Below the pieces are notes generated by a model, which had not been told where the DNA came from, made no database searches, and saw nothing but the letters and a program-made list of their open reading frames with translations. A stretch of 64,000 bases of DNA from Nostoc sp. NMS8 (lineage in GTDB: Bacteria; Cyanobacteriota; Cyanobacteriia; Cyanobacteriales; Nostocaceae): contig NZ_JABXKK010000040.1 of the NCBI RefSeq assembly GCF_017115045.1, positions 1 through 64,000 on the forward strand, read 5' to 3'. The position numbers were made by a program, and so were the translations under genes. Each line of letters begins with the position of its first letter. Position 1 is the first letter of the stretch. Shown here piece after piece: positions 9,441-17,993 of the stretch.

Positions 9441-9838
9441 AAAATGTCTCCCGACTGCCTTTCAACTCTCATATTCAGTTTAGGACTGTCTGCCACCACA
9501 GGTAAGGGGGATCGTCTGATTCTTTGGGATGAATTTTAGAGAATCCTACTGGTGATGGATAGTGGGGCTGATGATTAAACAATCAAAAATTTATGTTACT
9601 TACATTAGTAATGAGTATGATAAAATACAAGTAATTCCAAACTACGTACTTCATGAATCTCATCTGAATTTTAACAACACGTAATTTTGGGTAGTGCCAC
9701 CTACTACACTTAGAGTTATCCAAAAAAACACGACTGTATAAATTCAAGGATAGTGACTTAATTTTGCAGCTATTAATTATGTCATACTATGAATCTTAAT
9801 AAAAATTCAACGTATATCCAAATCAGGAGAAAAGCATT
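9441..9838. other. Intergenic region between divergent genes
   Basis: AT-rich upstream region of glgC (leftward) and of the small 83-codon gene (rightward). I see no ORF, tRNA or convincing inverted repeat. Promoters for both genes must lie here but no box is clear enough to place. Confidence 0.5.
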
Positions 9839-10090
9839 ATGAGCGATCTACACCAGGAGCCTTTAATCCCTAAAACTACTATTGAAGGAAATCAATTTAA
9901 TATTTCTGAAAATACAAATTTTTTCTCACATTTAAAATCTCGTAACCGCCCCTGTACCCCTTGTAAAGTTGAGCGTAATGGGAAAATATTTGTTGAACTG
10001 CATTATGTAGAAAATGGCTCCTGCACTGATGAGCGTTGCCCTCCTGATACTACACCAACTCCGAATATACCCCCTGCTGAAATTTTATAA
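9839..10090 (+). CDS. Small cysteine-containing protein of unknown function
   Basis: An 83-residue ORF with an AGGAG ribosome-binding site eight bases before the ATG. I do not recognise the family. The N-terminal half is polar and Asn-rich. The second half carries four cysteines in two close pairs (RPCTPC near 39-44 and SCTDERC near 61-67) and a Pro/Thr-rich tail (PPDTTPTPNIPP). The pairs could bind a metal or form disulfides. No signal peptide. Its 3' end overlaps the 3' end of the convergent trypsin-TPR gene by 6 bp. It could be an accessory part of that module or a small secreted or modified peptide; neither is shown. Confidence 0.6.
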   Translation: MSDLHQEPLIPKTTIEGNQFNISENTNFFSHLKSRNRPCTPCKVERNGKIFVELHYVENGSCTDERCPPDTTPTPNIPPAEIL

Positions 10091-11935
10091 ACTAGAAATA
10101 ATTTCACTTACTGCTTTTGTCACGGTTGCAGTGTTTGATTTTTCAGCAAAAGCATTTAGATTATTAATAATGTCACTTTTAATTTTTTTATTTGAATCTA
10201 TGTAGCGACTAACATGTTGATATGTTTTTTTGGCTTTCTCCACTTTCCCTGCCTTGAGTTCAGCTAAACCCAAAAAATGACAGTACTCAACATTTTCAGG
10301 TTCTCTATGACATATAGTTTCTAGATCACTGATAGCATCTTCAATTTTACCTTTATTTAAAAATACAATCGCTCTGTGGTAACGAGCTAATATAGTAGCC
10401 TCTGATTTAATACCAGAATTGATTATTTTTTCATAAGATTTTATGGCTTCATCTGTTTCGCCAAGTTTCTCGTGAAGTAATCCTTTATTTAAAAGAGTCT
10501 GATATGGTTTAAGACTATACTCAGATCCTTTTCTATAAGCACTTAAAGCTTTTACACAAGCTTCTACAGTATTTTTACAGTCGGAGTCAATACTAATTTC
10601 ATACATAGAACCTAAAAAAAAGTAAGCCTCTGCTAACTTTTCTGCATTAGCTTTATTTTGCCCAAGCTTTCTGGATTCTGCAATTTCCAAAGCATCTGCT
10701 AGAACTTCTCGTGCTTTAGGTATTTGCTGATTTAAATAATAACTCATACTTATATTAAAAGAAGTCATTAAACTTATCAAATCGGGAATATATTGTGCTT
10801 GTATATGTTCTTCTGAAACGTTATTTGAAGATACTGATAGTGAACTAAGGAATCCAATCTCTTCTTTTATTCCCTTTAAATAAATTTGCAGCGATTCGCT
10901 ATCTCTAAGTCCCCAAACGACGAGAGTTGCTTTTTGCTCTTCTCCTAGCCTTTGGGCTTCTTGGTTTGTGGAAACTATTTCATCAGCATAACAGACTTCA
11001 ATTTTATCTAGCTTTTGTATATCTTGTTGAATTCTGGTTAATAATCGCTTTTCTGTAAGTAAAATATTTGTTTTATTACCATTATTGAAATTAGCAATGA
11101 CAATTTTTTTGACTGTTTCCTGATGTTGAGACATATTTTTACAGATATCTATTGCTGACAATGTTGAATTTTTATATGTAATTATAAATATTACTCCCAA
11201 AGAAAGAAGTAAAGCAATACTAACCAATAACCAATAACGGTTACGCCAATATCGAAAGCGTTTATCCGGGGTCAGAATTAGTGGTGGAATAGTCCATTGA
11301 GCTAGTGCAGTCCAAGCGGTTGCTATTAATTTTGTTGGGATCATAAAAGCAACCTTGGCTTCTGGACGCTTTTGATCAGCTGCTACAGCCATCCCGACTA
11401 CGCCATTTAGTTGTTCATCCCAAATAGGTGCGCCACTGAAGCCAGGTTCTAATCGAACTCCTGTTTCTTTAATATCTTCTATCTGTATCCAGCCAGTTCC
11501 TTGGCGTCCTCGTAGTACACCAGTGGCTTCTAAGCCGTCATCATGTCCAGCAGGAAATCCAAAAGTCCTAAAGGAATGACCCCGTAAATCTTCTTCTATT
11601 ATTAAATCTACGGGTTGCGCGGCTTCTGGAACATTACCATTTAATTCCAATCCAGCAATGTCTTCTTTACCCTTGACTGAGGTAGAACCTTTCGGCGGAA
11701 CTGGCCGCCAAAAAACTACTTTTCCAGTTAAACTTTCTTCTGAGGCGATGAGAGGAAAGTCTAGATACACAACTTCAGTAGGTCTTTTTTGAGTGTCTCT
11801 GGAAATTCCTAGTGCATCAGCAACCACATGGGCACAAGTTATGACATGCTTTGGAGATACTAGAAAGCCAGCACCGACAACTACTCCGTTAGATCTGCAA
11901 ATTCGGACAATTGCTGTTTCAAGTCCTGTTGGCAT
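10085..11935 (-). CDS. Membrane-anchored trypsin-like serine protease with TPR repeats
   Basis: 616 residues. An N-terminal trypsin/HtrA-like domain (about 1-205) has an apparent complete triad: H36 in TCAHVV, D92 in KEDIAGLEL and S167 in EPGFSGAPIW. One transmembrane segment follows (about 234-253), then a mixed region and C-terminal TPR-type helical repeats (about 385-600; FLGSMYEIS, LLNKGLLHEKLGETDEAIKSYEK, LGLAELKAGKVEKAKKTYQ). With no signal peptide the protease side is predicted to be cytosolic, but topology is inferred. The start codon directly abuts the stop of the Trypco1 gene, so the two are translationally coupled. This gene pair is a known predicted biological-conflict (immunity-like) arrangement. 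Confidence 0.9.
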   Translation of the reverse strand: MPTGLETAIVRICRSNGVVVGAGFLVSPKHVITCAHVVADALGISRDTQKRPTEVVYLDFPLIASEESLTGKVVFWRPVPPKGSTSVKGKEDIAGLELNGNVPEAAQPVDLIIEEDLRGHSFRTFGFPAGHDDGLEATGVLRGRQGTGWIQIEDIKETGVRLEPGFSGAPIWDEQLNGVVGMAVAADQKRPEAKVAFMIPTKLIATAWTALAQWTIPPLILTPDKRFRYWRNRYWLLVSIALLLSLGVIFIITYKNSTLSAIDICKNMSQHQETVKKIVIANFNNGNKTNILLTEKRLLTRIQQDIQKLDKIEVCYADEIVSTNQEAQRLGEEQKATLVVWGLRDSESLQIYLKGIKEEIGFLSSLSVSSNNVSEEHIQAQYIPDLISLMTSFNISMSYYLNQQIPKAREVLADALEIAESRKLGQNKANAEKLAEAYFFLGSMYEISIDSDCKNTVEACVKALSAYRKGSEYSLKPYQTLLNKGLLHEKLGETDEAIKSYEKIINSGIKSEATILARYHRAIVFLNKGKIEDAISDLETICHREPENVEYCHFLGLAELKAGKVEKAKKTYQHVSRYIDSNKKIKSDIINNLNAFAEKSNTATVTKAVSEIISSL

Positions 11936-12265
11936 CTATACTGACTTTTGTTTCCACTTAAGGGTGATTTCGTAGTTTCCTTCAATACTAGCACTGGCAA
12001 TAATCGCCCCAGCTTCAGCGCTCATTTTGATACCAAACTTTACTTCTACTTCATCGGCTGGCTGATTTAAAGTACGAAGTTTATTAACGATAGTATTGGC
12101 TATGGGTTTGATTCCTTCCAAAGCTGTCTCAAAGGTTTGTTCTGCCTTCTGCAAAAGATCCTCTTGGCGGCCAATTCGTCCTATGCTATCTTCCAACTCT
12201 GGTTTATCTACTTCTACTAAGATGTAGCTACCGTCTTCTAACGGAAATTGAATTAGACGTTTCAC
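11936..12265 (-). CDS. Trypco1 (trypsin-co-occurring domain 1) family protein
   Basis: A 109-residue single-domain protein. The N-terminal LIQFPLEDGSYILVEVD and the C-terminal VEVKFGIKMSAEAGAIIASA...YEITLKWK strands match the CU044_2847/Trypco1 family, named for its repeated association with trypsin-like proteases in predicted conflict systems. The central helix (EDLLQKAEQTFETALEGIKP) may pack on the beta sheet. Stop codon TAG is immediately followed by the ATG of the protease gene, with no spacer, so a physical partnership is likely. It may sense or regulate the protease; that is inference. Confidence 0.88.
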   Translation of the reverse strand: MKRLIQFPLEDGSYILVEVDKPELEDSIGRIGRQEDLLQKAEQTFETALEGIKPIANTIVNKLRTLNQPADEVEVKFGIKMSAEAGAIIASASIEGNYEITLKWKQKSV

Positions 12266-12671
12266 AGATAAAACCTCTGATGTTGATTGTTAAACTACTG
12301 AGTGCTGAACTTTGGTATTTCCTAGTCGAGGGCCTTCAGATCCCCGACTTCTTGAAGAAGTCGGGGATCTGTAACCTGTCATAATCTGTGTGACAGACTA
12401 CTATTACAGCACAGCGCAAATAAACCACCAATTCCAAATCAATGAAACGCTTGCGGTATAATAATTACACCTACCAATAGTGCGAGGAAAACTACTACTG
12501 CTAAGTGTAAGTCTTTTTTATTACCTAGAAATATCTCATATAATAAAACGCTAATAGCCGCCTTGTATCAAGACGATTATATAGAAAATGTTAAAAAATA
12601 TTAATATGGATTCTTCGGCTTTGGAGAACAGAGATTATTGGTTGAGAAATGCGATCGCTCTTATTTACGCA
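12266..12671. other. Intergenic region within the protease island
   Basis: No gene. It contains the 33 bp hairpin at 12338..12370 and AT-rich sequence that must hold the promoter of the Trypco1-trypsin operon. It separates that operon from the subtilase pair. Confidence 0.5.
12338..12370. repeat. Perfect 16 bp-arm hairpin, dispersed type
   Basis: AGATCCCCGACTTCTT and AAGAAGTCGGGGATCT are exact reverse complements around one central base. A sister hairpin with the C/G positions swapped (AGATCCCGGACTTCT) is at 29390..29422. Such hairpins are widely dispersed in Nostoc-type genomes. It may end the transcript of the subtilase pair, but it has no T-run. Confidence 0.85.
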
Positions 12672-12971
12672 TTAAACGCCCAACTTGCCTATATTGATTC
12701 TCTTATTAACCAAACGCAATTGGTGCGATCGCTTCAAAAACTTCACCCAAGGTTGCTCTGATAACTGGGAAATGGCATTGGCTGACAGTGTTGCCGTGAA
12801 AATATCTTTGCCACTGCTAACATCACTGACACCTAAACTTTCTAAAACAGCAGTTGCAGCCGAGTCTAAAACTAGTTCAGTATGGATGAAAACTGCCAAA
12901 TTAGTTTCTTCTGAATCTTGAATGTCATTCAGGGCTGTAGCAAGAGCGGCATCTAGTTTCTGATAATTCAT
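12672..12971 (-). CDS. Stand-alone subtilase propeptide-like (I9-like) protein
   Basis: 99 residues from the ATG at 12971, chosen over the in-frame TTG at 12977 because AAGGAG lies at the right distance before it. I recognise no named family, but the sequence can be aligned with residues 45-107 of the neighbouring subtilase: both have xVFI, a D-rich turn, SGxxxTAxL, then LSE...V...xxS..L.L. That is the propeptide-like region (I9/inhibitor fold) of subtilases. It lies 109 bp downstream of the subtilase on the same strand. It could act in trans as an inhibitor or folding helper for that protease; function is inferred from position and resemblance only. Confidence 0.7.
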   Translation of the reverse strand: MNYQKLDAALATALNDIQDSEETNLAVFIHTELVLDSAATAVLESLGVSDVSSGKDIFTATLSANAISQLSEQPWVKFLKRSHQLRLVNKRINIGKLGV

Positions 12972-13086
12972 CAGCAACTCCTTAGTAACTTAGGGTAGAT
13001 AATTTTTGCCTACCCTAACTTATCAAATTTATCGGTTATTATTGCCTACCTTTGTACAGAAATAATATCCACTTTTCTCAATCTAA

Positions 13087-14814
13087 TTACAGATTAGCTG
13101 CATTAATCACTCCATAACCCCATTTTTCATCAAATGTGCCTGCATCTTTTTCGGGAATTGCACTATTTTTACGTAGGTAGTCTTTCACAGCAGCCGGATC
13201 GAGTTCAGGATTTCGCTGCAACAGCAGCGCCACTAACCCACTAACGAAGGGTGTCGCCATACTTGTACCAGCCTGCACCACAAACTTAGAATTAATCATC
13301 GATGAGCGGTCAAAGCTGGCATCGGCGGAAAGGGTGGAAATAATCATTGCTCCGGGTGCTGCTACATCAGGCTTCTGTCCATCATTGCGTAGAGGCCCTT
13401 CACTACTGAATTCCGAAATAGTATTCAGTTCTAAGCCCATTTCTCGCACTTGGTTATCAATATCTGTGTACTTGGTTTTAGTAGTATAGGCGGCAACTGT
13501 AATTGCACTGCTAGCTGCTCCAGGTGAACCAATTTTTAACGCATCCTTTACACTTTTACCTGTAAAAAACACTGACGAAGTGTCATCTAATGTCCACACA
13601 TCTAAACGTGTGTCAGTTGAAGAAGTGTTGCGGACTCGCAACTGCCAAACACCTCCCATTACTGGCGAGGGGTCAATACCACGTATTTGCACAAAGAAAT
13701 TATGGTCGCCGTTGGCTTTATCTGGTGCTGGTGTCGCTAATTGTACCCGTGCATCTGGTAACTGGTAATCTTGGGCGGCATTACCATCAGTAATTATTTT
13801 TTGGAAGGGCGTGACAAAACCGTTAGGACTCCGCACAGACACTTCCAATTCGCTGTCTTTGGAATACCAGGCGTTTAACCAAACTATGCCTACTTGATTT
13901 AAAGGAACTTTAAAGCGCATACCACGAGTGCCTCCACTGGGTATGATCGCTTGTCCATGAATGTTATCATTTCCTTCGTTACCCGCAGCACAGCAAACAA
14001 TTCTTCCGGGGCCAGTTTTGGCATCAATTACCTTTGATAAGGAGTCGCTACCATCATGGGCATCAGCGTGTCCACCCAAGCTGAGATTTACCACTGCTGG
14101 GCGTCCCAACTCTCTGGCAACTCGGAAAATGTAACGCACACCATCAGCAATGTGGGCATCCTGTAAATCGGATCTGACGATAACTAATTCCGCTTCTGGT
14201 GCGACACCGCTATAGTTAGTATCAGCACCGGCGGCAATGCCAGCAACATGAGTACCATGTCCGGCAGTATCCTGAGAAATTGTTAGTTGCGCTCCCGTCA
14301 ATTCAGCGCCATAGCCGCCCTCTGTGACTCCTGGCCCTGGCAGTGTTTGATCCCAAATGTGTAAAATTCTTCCAGCAAAGGCGGGGTGTTTCGGATCGAT
14401 ACCACTGTCTATAATGCCGATGATTACTCCTTTACCAGTCAGTCCGGTTCGGTTTTTGAACTCTGGTAGTTTGACTGTTTCCAGGGCAGTGTCCATCCTC
14501 AAATGAAGTTTGCGTGATGGCTTAATCCGCTGAATCACATCTTCTTCAGATAAGGCATCTAAACTCTCTATCGGTAAGAAAGCCGTCCGCACACTCCCAG
14601 AGTTTTGATTGACTTCAATATTATATTGTGATAAGTAACTTAAGTCGGCATCAGGGTCGCAATAAATAAAAACAACGCTTTTAGTAGGTTTTACTGGGCT
14701 TTTGTGGGCAATGATGCCAAGGGATTTTTTGTGTGTAACTAAAGCTTTATCTCCTTCATTTTGATAGTCTTGAAATGCTAACAGTAGTCCGGGAGAAAGT
14801 TTTTCGTGTCTCAT
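13087..14814 (-). CDS. S8 family serine peptidase (subtilase), cytoplasmic
   Basis: 575 residues. The catalytic triad is D136 (IIDSGID), H186 (GHGTHVAG) and S518 (GTSMATPF), with N279 (AAGNEGN) as oxyanion-hole residue. Residues 45-107 resemble a subtilase propeptide. Between N279 and S518 lies an insert of roughly 130 residues predicted to be beta-rich (GVWQLRVRNTSSTDTRLDVW). There is no signal peptide, unlike most subtilases, so an intracellular role is likely. The next gene downstream on the same strand looks like a free copy of the propeptide. Substrate unknown. Confidence 0.93.
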   Translation of the reverse strand: MRHEKLSPGLLLAFQDYQNEGDKALVTHKKSLGIIAHKSPVKPTKSVVFIYCDPDADLSYLSQYNIEVNQNSGSVRTAFLPIESLDALSEEDVIQRIKPSRKLHLRMDTALETVKLPEFKNRTGLTGKGVIIGIIDSGIDPKHPAFAGRILHIWDQTLPGPGVTEGGYGAELTGAQLTISQDTAGHGTHVAGIAAGADTNYSGVAPEAELVIVRSDLQDAHIADGVRYIFRVARELGRPAVVNLSLGGHADAHDGSDSLSKVIDAKTGPGRIVCCAAGNEGNDNIHGQAIIPSGGTRGMRFKVPLNQVGIVWLNAWYSKDSELEVSVRSPNGFVTPFQKIITDGNAAQDYQLPDARVQLATPAPDKANGDHNFFVQIRGIDPSPVMGGVWQLRVRNTSSTDTRLDVWTLDDTSSVFFTGKSVKDALKIGSPGAASSAITVAAYTTKTKYTDIDNQVREMGLELNTISEFSSEGPLRNDGQKPDVAAPGAMIISTLSADASFDRSSMINSKFVVQAGTSMATPFVSGLVALLLQRNPELDPAAVKDYLRKNSAIPEKDAGTFDEKWGYGVINAANL

Positions 14815-15448
14815 TTTTACCTCAAGTTAAATTATTCGCTGTCAACGAAGTAGTGATTTTAGCAAGATAAGTCGCTCTAGCATTAATGCGGACTATGTAT
14901 TTTTTTAGCCTTGATTATTTGATGCGACTATAGTTATCTATTTTTTTTCAGAGATAACATCAAATAAGCTTAGGATAGAGGAATTTATTCCTAAGACAAT
15001 TGCTAATTTATAACTCATATTCCTAAATGAAGTCTCCCTCATAGTAATTTTCTCTGGTTCATGAAACATCTTTGAGCAACCGCATCTAAAAATTACCCAA
15101 CTCTGGGGTAACAGGTAATTTTTATCAAGCTATTAAACTAATCCATCGTCTGACTAAATAATTACGGACAAAGTGAATAAAATAAAATTAAGAATAATTA
15201 AGTAATAAATAAAAAAGATAATTTTTTTGAATAAGAATTCAGGGGTCAGAATGTAATCAGTGGCGAGTCTGTTTTGTGGAACTATTAAAAACTGAAACAA
15301 ATTACTGATAATATTTGTGTATAAAACAGCAATATAAAGTCTAAATCGCTAATGAATACTGACAAATTACAGATTCTCTATCATAAGTAAGAGACATAAA
15401 GAAGCTAATATTTGCAACGATCGCTTCTGAATGTACAAAGAGTTTTTC
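14815..15448. other. Divergent intergenic region
   Basis: This AT-rich region separates the subtilase (leftward) from the amylase (rightward). It holds one clear hairpin, AAAAATTACC (15088..15097) with GGTAATTTTT (15114..15123), and long A/T runs near 15180..15230. No ORF of interest is seen. Confidence 0.5.
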
Positions 15449-16912
15449 ATGCAAATTCAAACACCAGACTGGGTAAAACACGCTGTTTTCTACCAAATCT
15501 TCCCAGATCGCTTTGCCAAAAGCAAACAGCCGCGCAAACGGTTGTTACACGAAGCCCGTTGGGAAGACTGGGACGCTATACCAACCCTTCAAGGTTATAA
15601 AGGTGGTGATTTATGGGGCATCTTGGAGGAATTAGACTACATCCAGGATTTGGGAATTAACGCAATTTACTTCACACCTATTTTTCAATCCGCCAGCAAT
15701 CATCGCTATCATACCCACGATTATTACCAAGTTGACCCGATGTTAGGAGGCAACGAGGCTTTTAAGGAATTGCTTGATGCAGCCCATCAACGGAATATCA
15801 AAGTTGTTCTGGATGGGGTGTTTAACCATTCCAGCCGTGGCTTTTTCTTTTTCCACGACGTTTTAGAAAATGGCCCCCATTCGCCTTGGGTAAATTGGTT
15901 CAAAATTGAAGGCTGGCCTCTAGCACCCTACACTGGTGATTTGCCTGCTAACTACGTGAGTTGGGTGGGAAATCGCGCTTTACCACAATTTAACCACGAC
16001 AATCCAGAAGTGCAGGAATACATTATGGAGATTGCCGAATATTGGATTAAATTAGGCATCGATGGTTGGCGGTTGGATGTACCATTTGAAATAGAAACTC
16101 CTGGCTTTTGGCAAGAATTTCGCGATCGCGTCAAAGCCATCAATCCCGAAGCTTATATTGTGGGCGAAGTGTGGGGAGATTCCCGCCAGTGGTTGGATGG
16201 GACACAATTTGACGGCGTGATGAACTATCTATTTGCTGGGCCGACAATTGCCTTTGCAGCAGGCGATCGCGTAGTCTTAGAACAAGTCCAAAGCCGTGAC
16301 TATCAACCCTATCCACCTTTATCTGCTGCTGAGTACGCCACCAAAATCCAAGAAGTACTGCAACTTTACCCTTGGGAAATTCAGCTAACTCAACTTAATT
16401 TACTTGCAAGTCACGATACAGCCCGATTGATGACTATTGCAGGTGGCGATATAGCCAGCGTAGAATTATCAACTCTATTACTACTCACCTTTCCCGGTGC
16501 GCCTAGCATCTACTATGGTGATGAAGTTGGTTTACCTGGTGGCATAGATCCCGACTCACGTCGTGGCTTTCCTTTAGAGAGTAAATGGAATCAAGAAATT
16601 TTCAATACTCACCGTCAATTAATTGCCCTACGTCAAACTTACCCAGCCTTGCGTACAGGTGATTATCAAGTTCTCCATACTCAAGGACAACTTTATATCT
16701 TTGCGCGAACTTTGGGCACAGAGGAATTGATAATTGCCGTCAACGCTGGCACAAGTTCGGCAACAGCAAATGCAAATGTCCCCAGTTTGCGTACTCAACC
16801 CAACAAGCTGTTATATGGCACTGCTGAAATTGAGTGGAATGGTGACGGAGAAACTCAGCGGTTGTCCTTGACTGTTCCCGCACGGCATGGGTGCATTCTG
16901 GGGATTGGGTAG
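15449..16912 (+). CDS. GH13 alpha-amylase family glycosidase (neopullulanase/maltogenic-amylase-like)
   Basis: 487 residues from the ATG at 15449 (an earlier in-frame ATG at 15431 is possible). All four GH13 conserved regions are present: VVLDGVFNHSSRG, GWRLDVP (nucleophile Asp), VGEVWGD (acid/base Glu) and LLASHDTARL (third Asp). The opening WVKHAVFYQIFPDRFAKS and the short N-terminus without the neopullulanase N-domain fit cytosolic cyclomaltodextrinase/alpha-glycosidase types that cut maltodextrins. A small C-terminal beta domain follows. No signal peptide. It probably handles oligosaccharides released from glycogen. The 3' end runs into a tandem-repeat tract. Confidence 0.92.
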   Translation: MQIQTPDWVKHAVFYQIFPDRFAKSKQPRKRLLHEARWEDWDAIPTLQGYKGGDLWGILEELDYIQDLGINAIYFTPIFQSASNHRYHTHDYYQVDPMLGGNEAFKELLDAAHQRNIKVVLDGVFNHSSRGFFFFHDVLENGPHSPWVNWFKIEGWPLAPYTGDLPANYVSWVGNRALPQFNHDNPEVQEYIMEIAEYWIKLGIDGWRLDVPFEIETPGFWQEFRDRVKAINPEAYIVGEVWGDSRQWLDGTQFDGVMNYLFAGPTIAFAAGDRVVLEQVQSRDYQPYPPLSAAEYATKIQEVLQLYPWEIQLTQLNLLASHDTARLMTIAGGDIASVELSTLLLLTFPGAPSIYYGDEVGLPGGIDPDSRRGFPLESKWNQEIFNTHRQLIALRQTYPALRTGDYQVLHTQGQLYIFARTLGTEELIIAVNAGTSSATANANVPSLRTQPNKLLYGTAEIEWNGDGETQRLSLTVPARHGCILGIG

Positions 16913-16914
16913 TA

Positions 16915-16985
16915 GGGACTGGGGACTGGGGATTGGGGAAGAAGCAAGGAAGCAGGGAGCAGGGAGCAAGGGAGAATTTTCCCCT
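16915..16985. repeat. GGGGACT-type tandem repeat tract
   Basis: Repeats of GGGGACT/GGGGATT and then AGCAGGG units follow the amylase stop codon. They are the same class as the tracts at 23630..23745 and 55257..55345. Confidence 0.8.
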
Positions 16986-17118
16986 CTGCCTGTTCTCAAT
17001 GCCCCATACCCAATAAGCTAAAACACATCTAATTTGCATATTAAAATTTTCTCAATATCTTGTGGGGTGGGCATCTTGCCCGCCCTGATTATGCAACTTA
17101 AATGCTGATTAGCTTACA

Positions 17119-17538
17119 TTACCTTCCCGCAACTATTGCAGGTATCAACACCGCGTCAATAATATGGATCACGCCATTGTCTGTCAGAATATCTGTTTTG
17201 AGGACATTGGCGTTATTCACCTTAAATTTACCGTCGGCAGATTCAATGGCTACAATAGACCCCTCAAGCGTCTCTGCTTCATTAATTTCTAGCAAATCAT
17301 CAGATCGAACATCTCCACTAGCGATATGATATGCCACAATTTTCTGGAGCTTGGGAATATCTTGTAATAACAAATCTAAAGTTCCCTCTGGCAGATTAGC
17401 AAAAGCTTCGTCAGTTGGTGCAAAGAGTGTGAAAGAACCAGGGCTTTTCAAAGTTTCTATGAAATTTACAGCTTTAGCAGCCTTTATTAGGGTGTTGAAA
17501 TTACCTGCTGCGATCGCAGTTTCCACAAGGTCAGCCAT
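17119..17538 (-). CDS. Fasciclin (FAS1) domain protein
   Basis: A 139-residue protein that is a single FAS1 domain. It has both FAS1 boxes: H1 (GSFTLFAPTDEAFANLP, about 34-50) and H2 (VNNANVLKTDILTDNGVIHIIDAVLIP, near the end), with the central YH pair (VAYHIASGD). It lacks a signal peptide, so it is probably cytosolic or exported by another route; FAS1 proteins usually mediate adhesion or protein interaction. Short cyanobacterial paralogues of this size are common. It is monocistronic and divergent from rpoZ. Confidence 0.92.
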   Translation of the reverse strand: MADLVETAIAAGNFNTLIKAAKAVNFIETLKSPGSFTLFAPTDEAFANLPEGTLDLLLQDIPKLQKIVAYHIASGDVRSDDLLEINEAETLEGSIVAIESADGKFKVNNANVLKTDILTDNGVIHIIDAVLIPAIVAGR

Positions 17539-17688
17539 GAGGGTGCGTTATCTTATACTACAAGTTACTTATAAGTGATTAAAATACTTTTAGCTTCTAT
17601 CAACAGAGAGGTTGCTGGCAATTAAACAGACAGCAGCAGACTGATTTACTACTGTTACACTGGAGAGTGACCCCAAGAACCACTGATT

Positions 17689-17925
17689 ATGCTAAAGCGT
17701 TCTAAGTTCGAGACAACTCAATCTCAGATTATGCACCGTGCTGAGGATCTAATTAGTGCAGCCTCAAATCGTTACCGTATTACGGTTCAGGTGGCAAATC
17801 GTGCTAAACGTAGGCGTTATGAAGACTTTGAAAGTAACGAAGATGCAATCATGAAGCCGGTGCTAAGGGCAATTATCGAAATGTCTGATGAATTGACTCA
17901 GCCAGAAATTATCGGCGAACTATAA
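17689..17925 (+). CDS. rpoZ: DNA-directed RNA polymerase omega subunit
   Basis: 78 residues matching the cyanobacterial omega subunit: [29 protein letters not shown] is the conserved helix pair that clamps the beta-prime C-terminus, and the [17 protein letters not shown] tail is typical. It assists assembly of RNA polymerase. Followed 68 bp later by a membrane-anchored conserved protein on the same strand, possibly co-transcribed. Confidence 0.95.
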   Translation: MLKRSKFETTQSQIMHRAEDLISAASNRYRITVQVANRAKRRRYEDFESNEDAIMKPVLRAIIEMSDELTQPEIIGEL

Positions 17926-17993
17926 GATTAAGTGCTGAGTGGTGAATTCTGAGTTCTAAAATTTTCACTCAGCAACGCCTAAAATATCGTTCT

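Noticed and set aside
10014..10205. 63-codon plus-strand ORF over the end of the trypsin-TPR gene
   Set aside because: Overlaps two better genes in other frames and lacks a ribosome-binding site.
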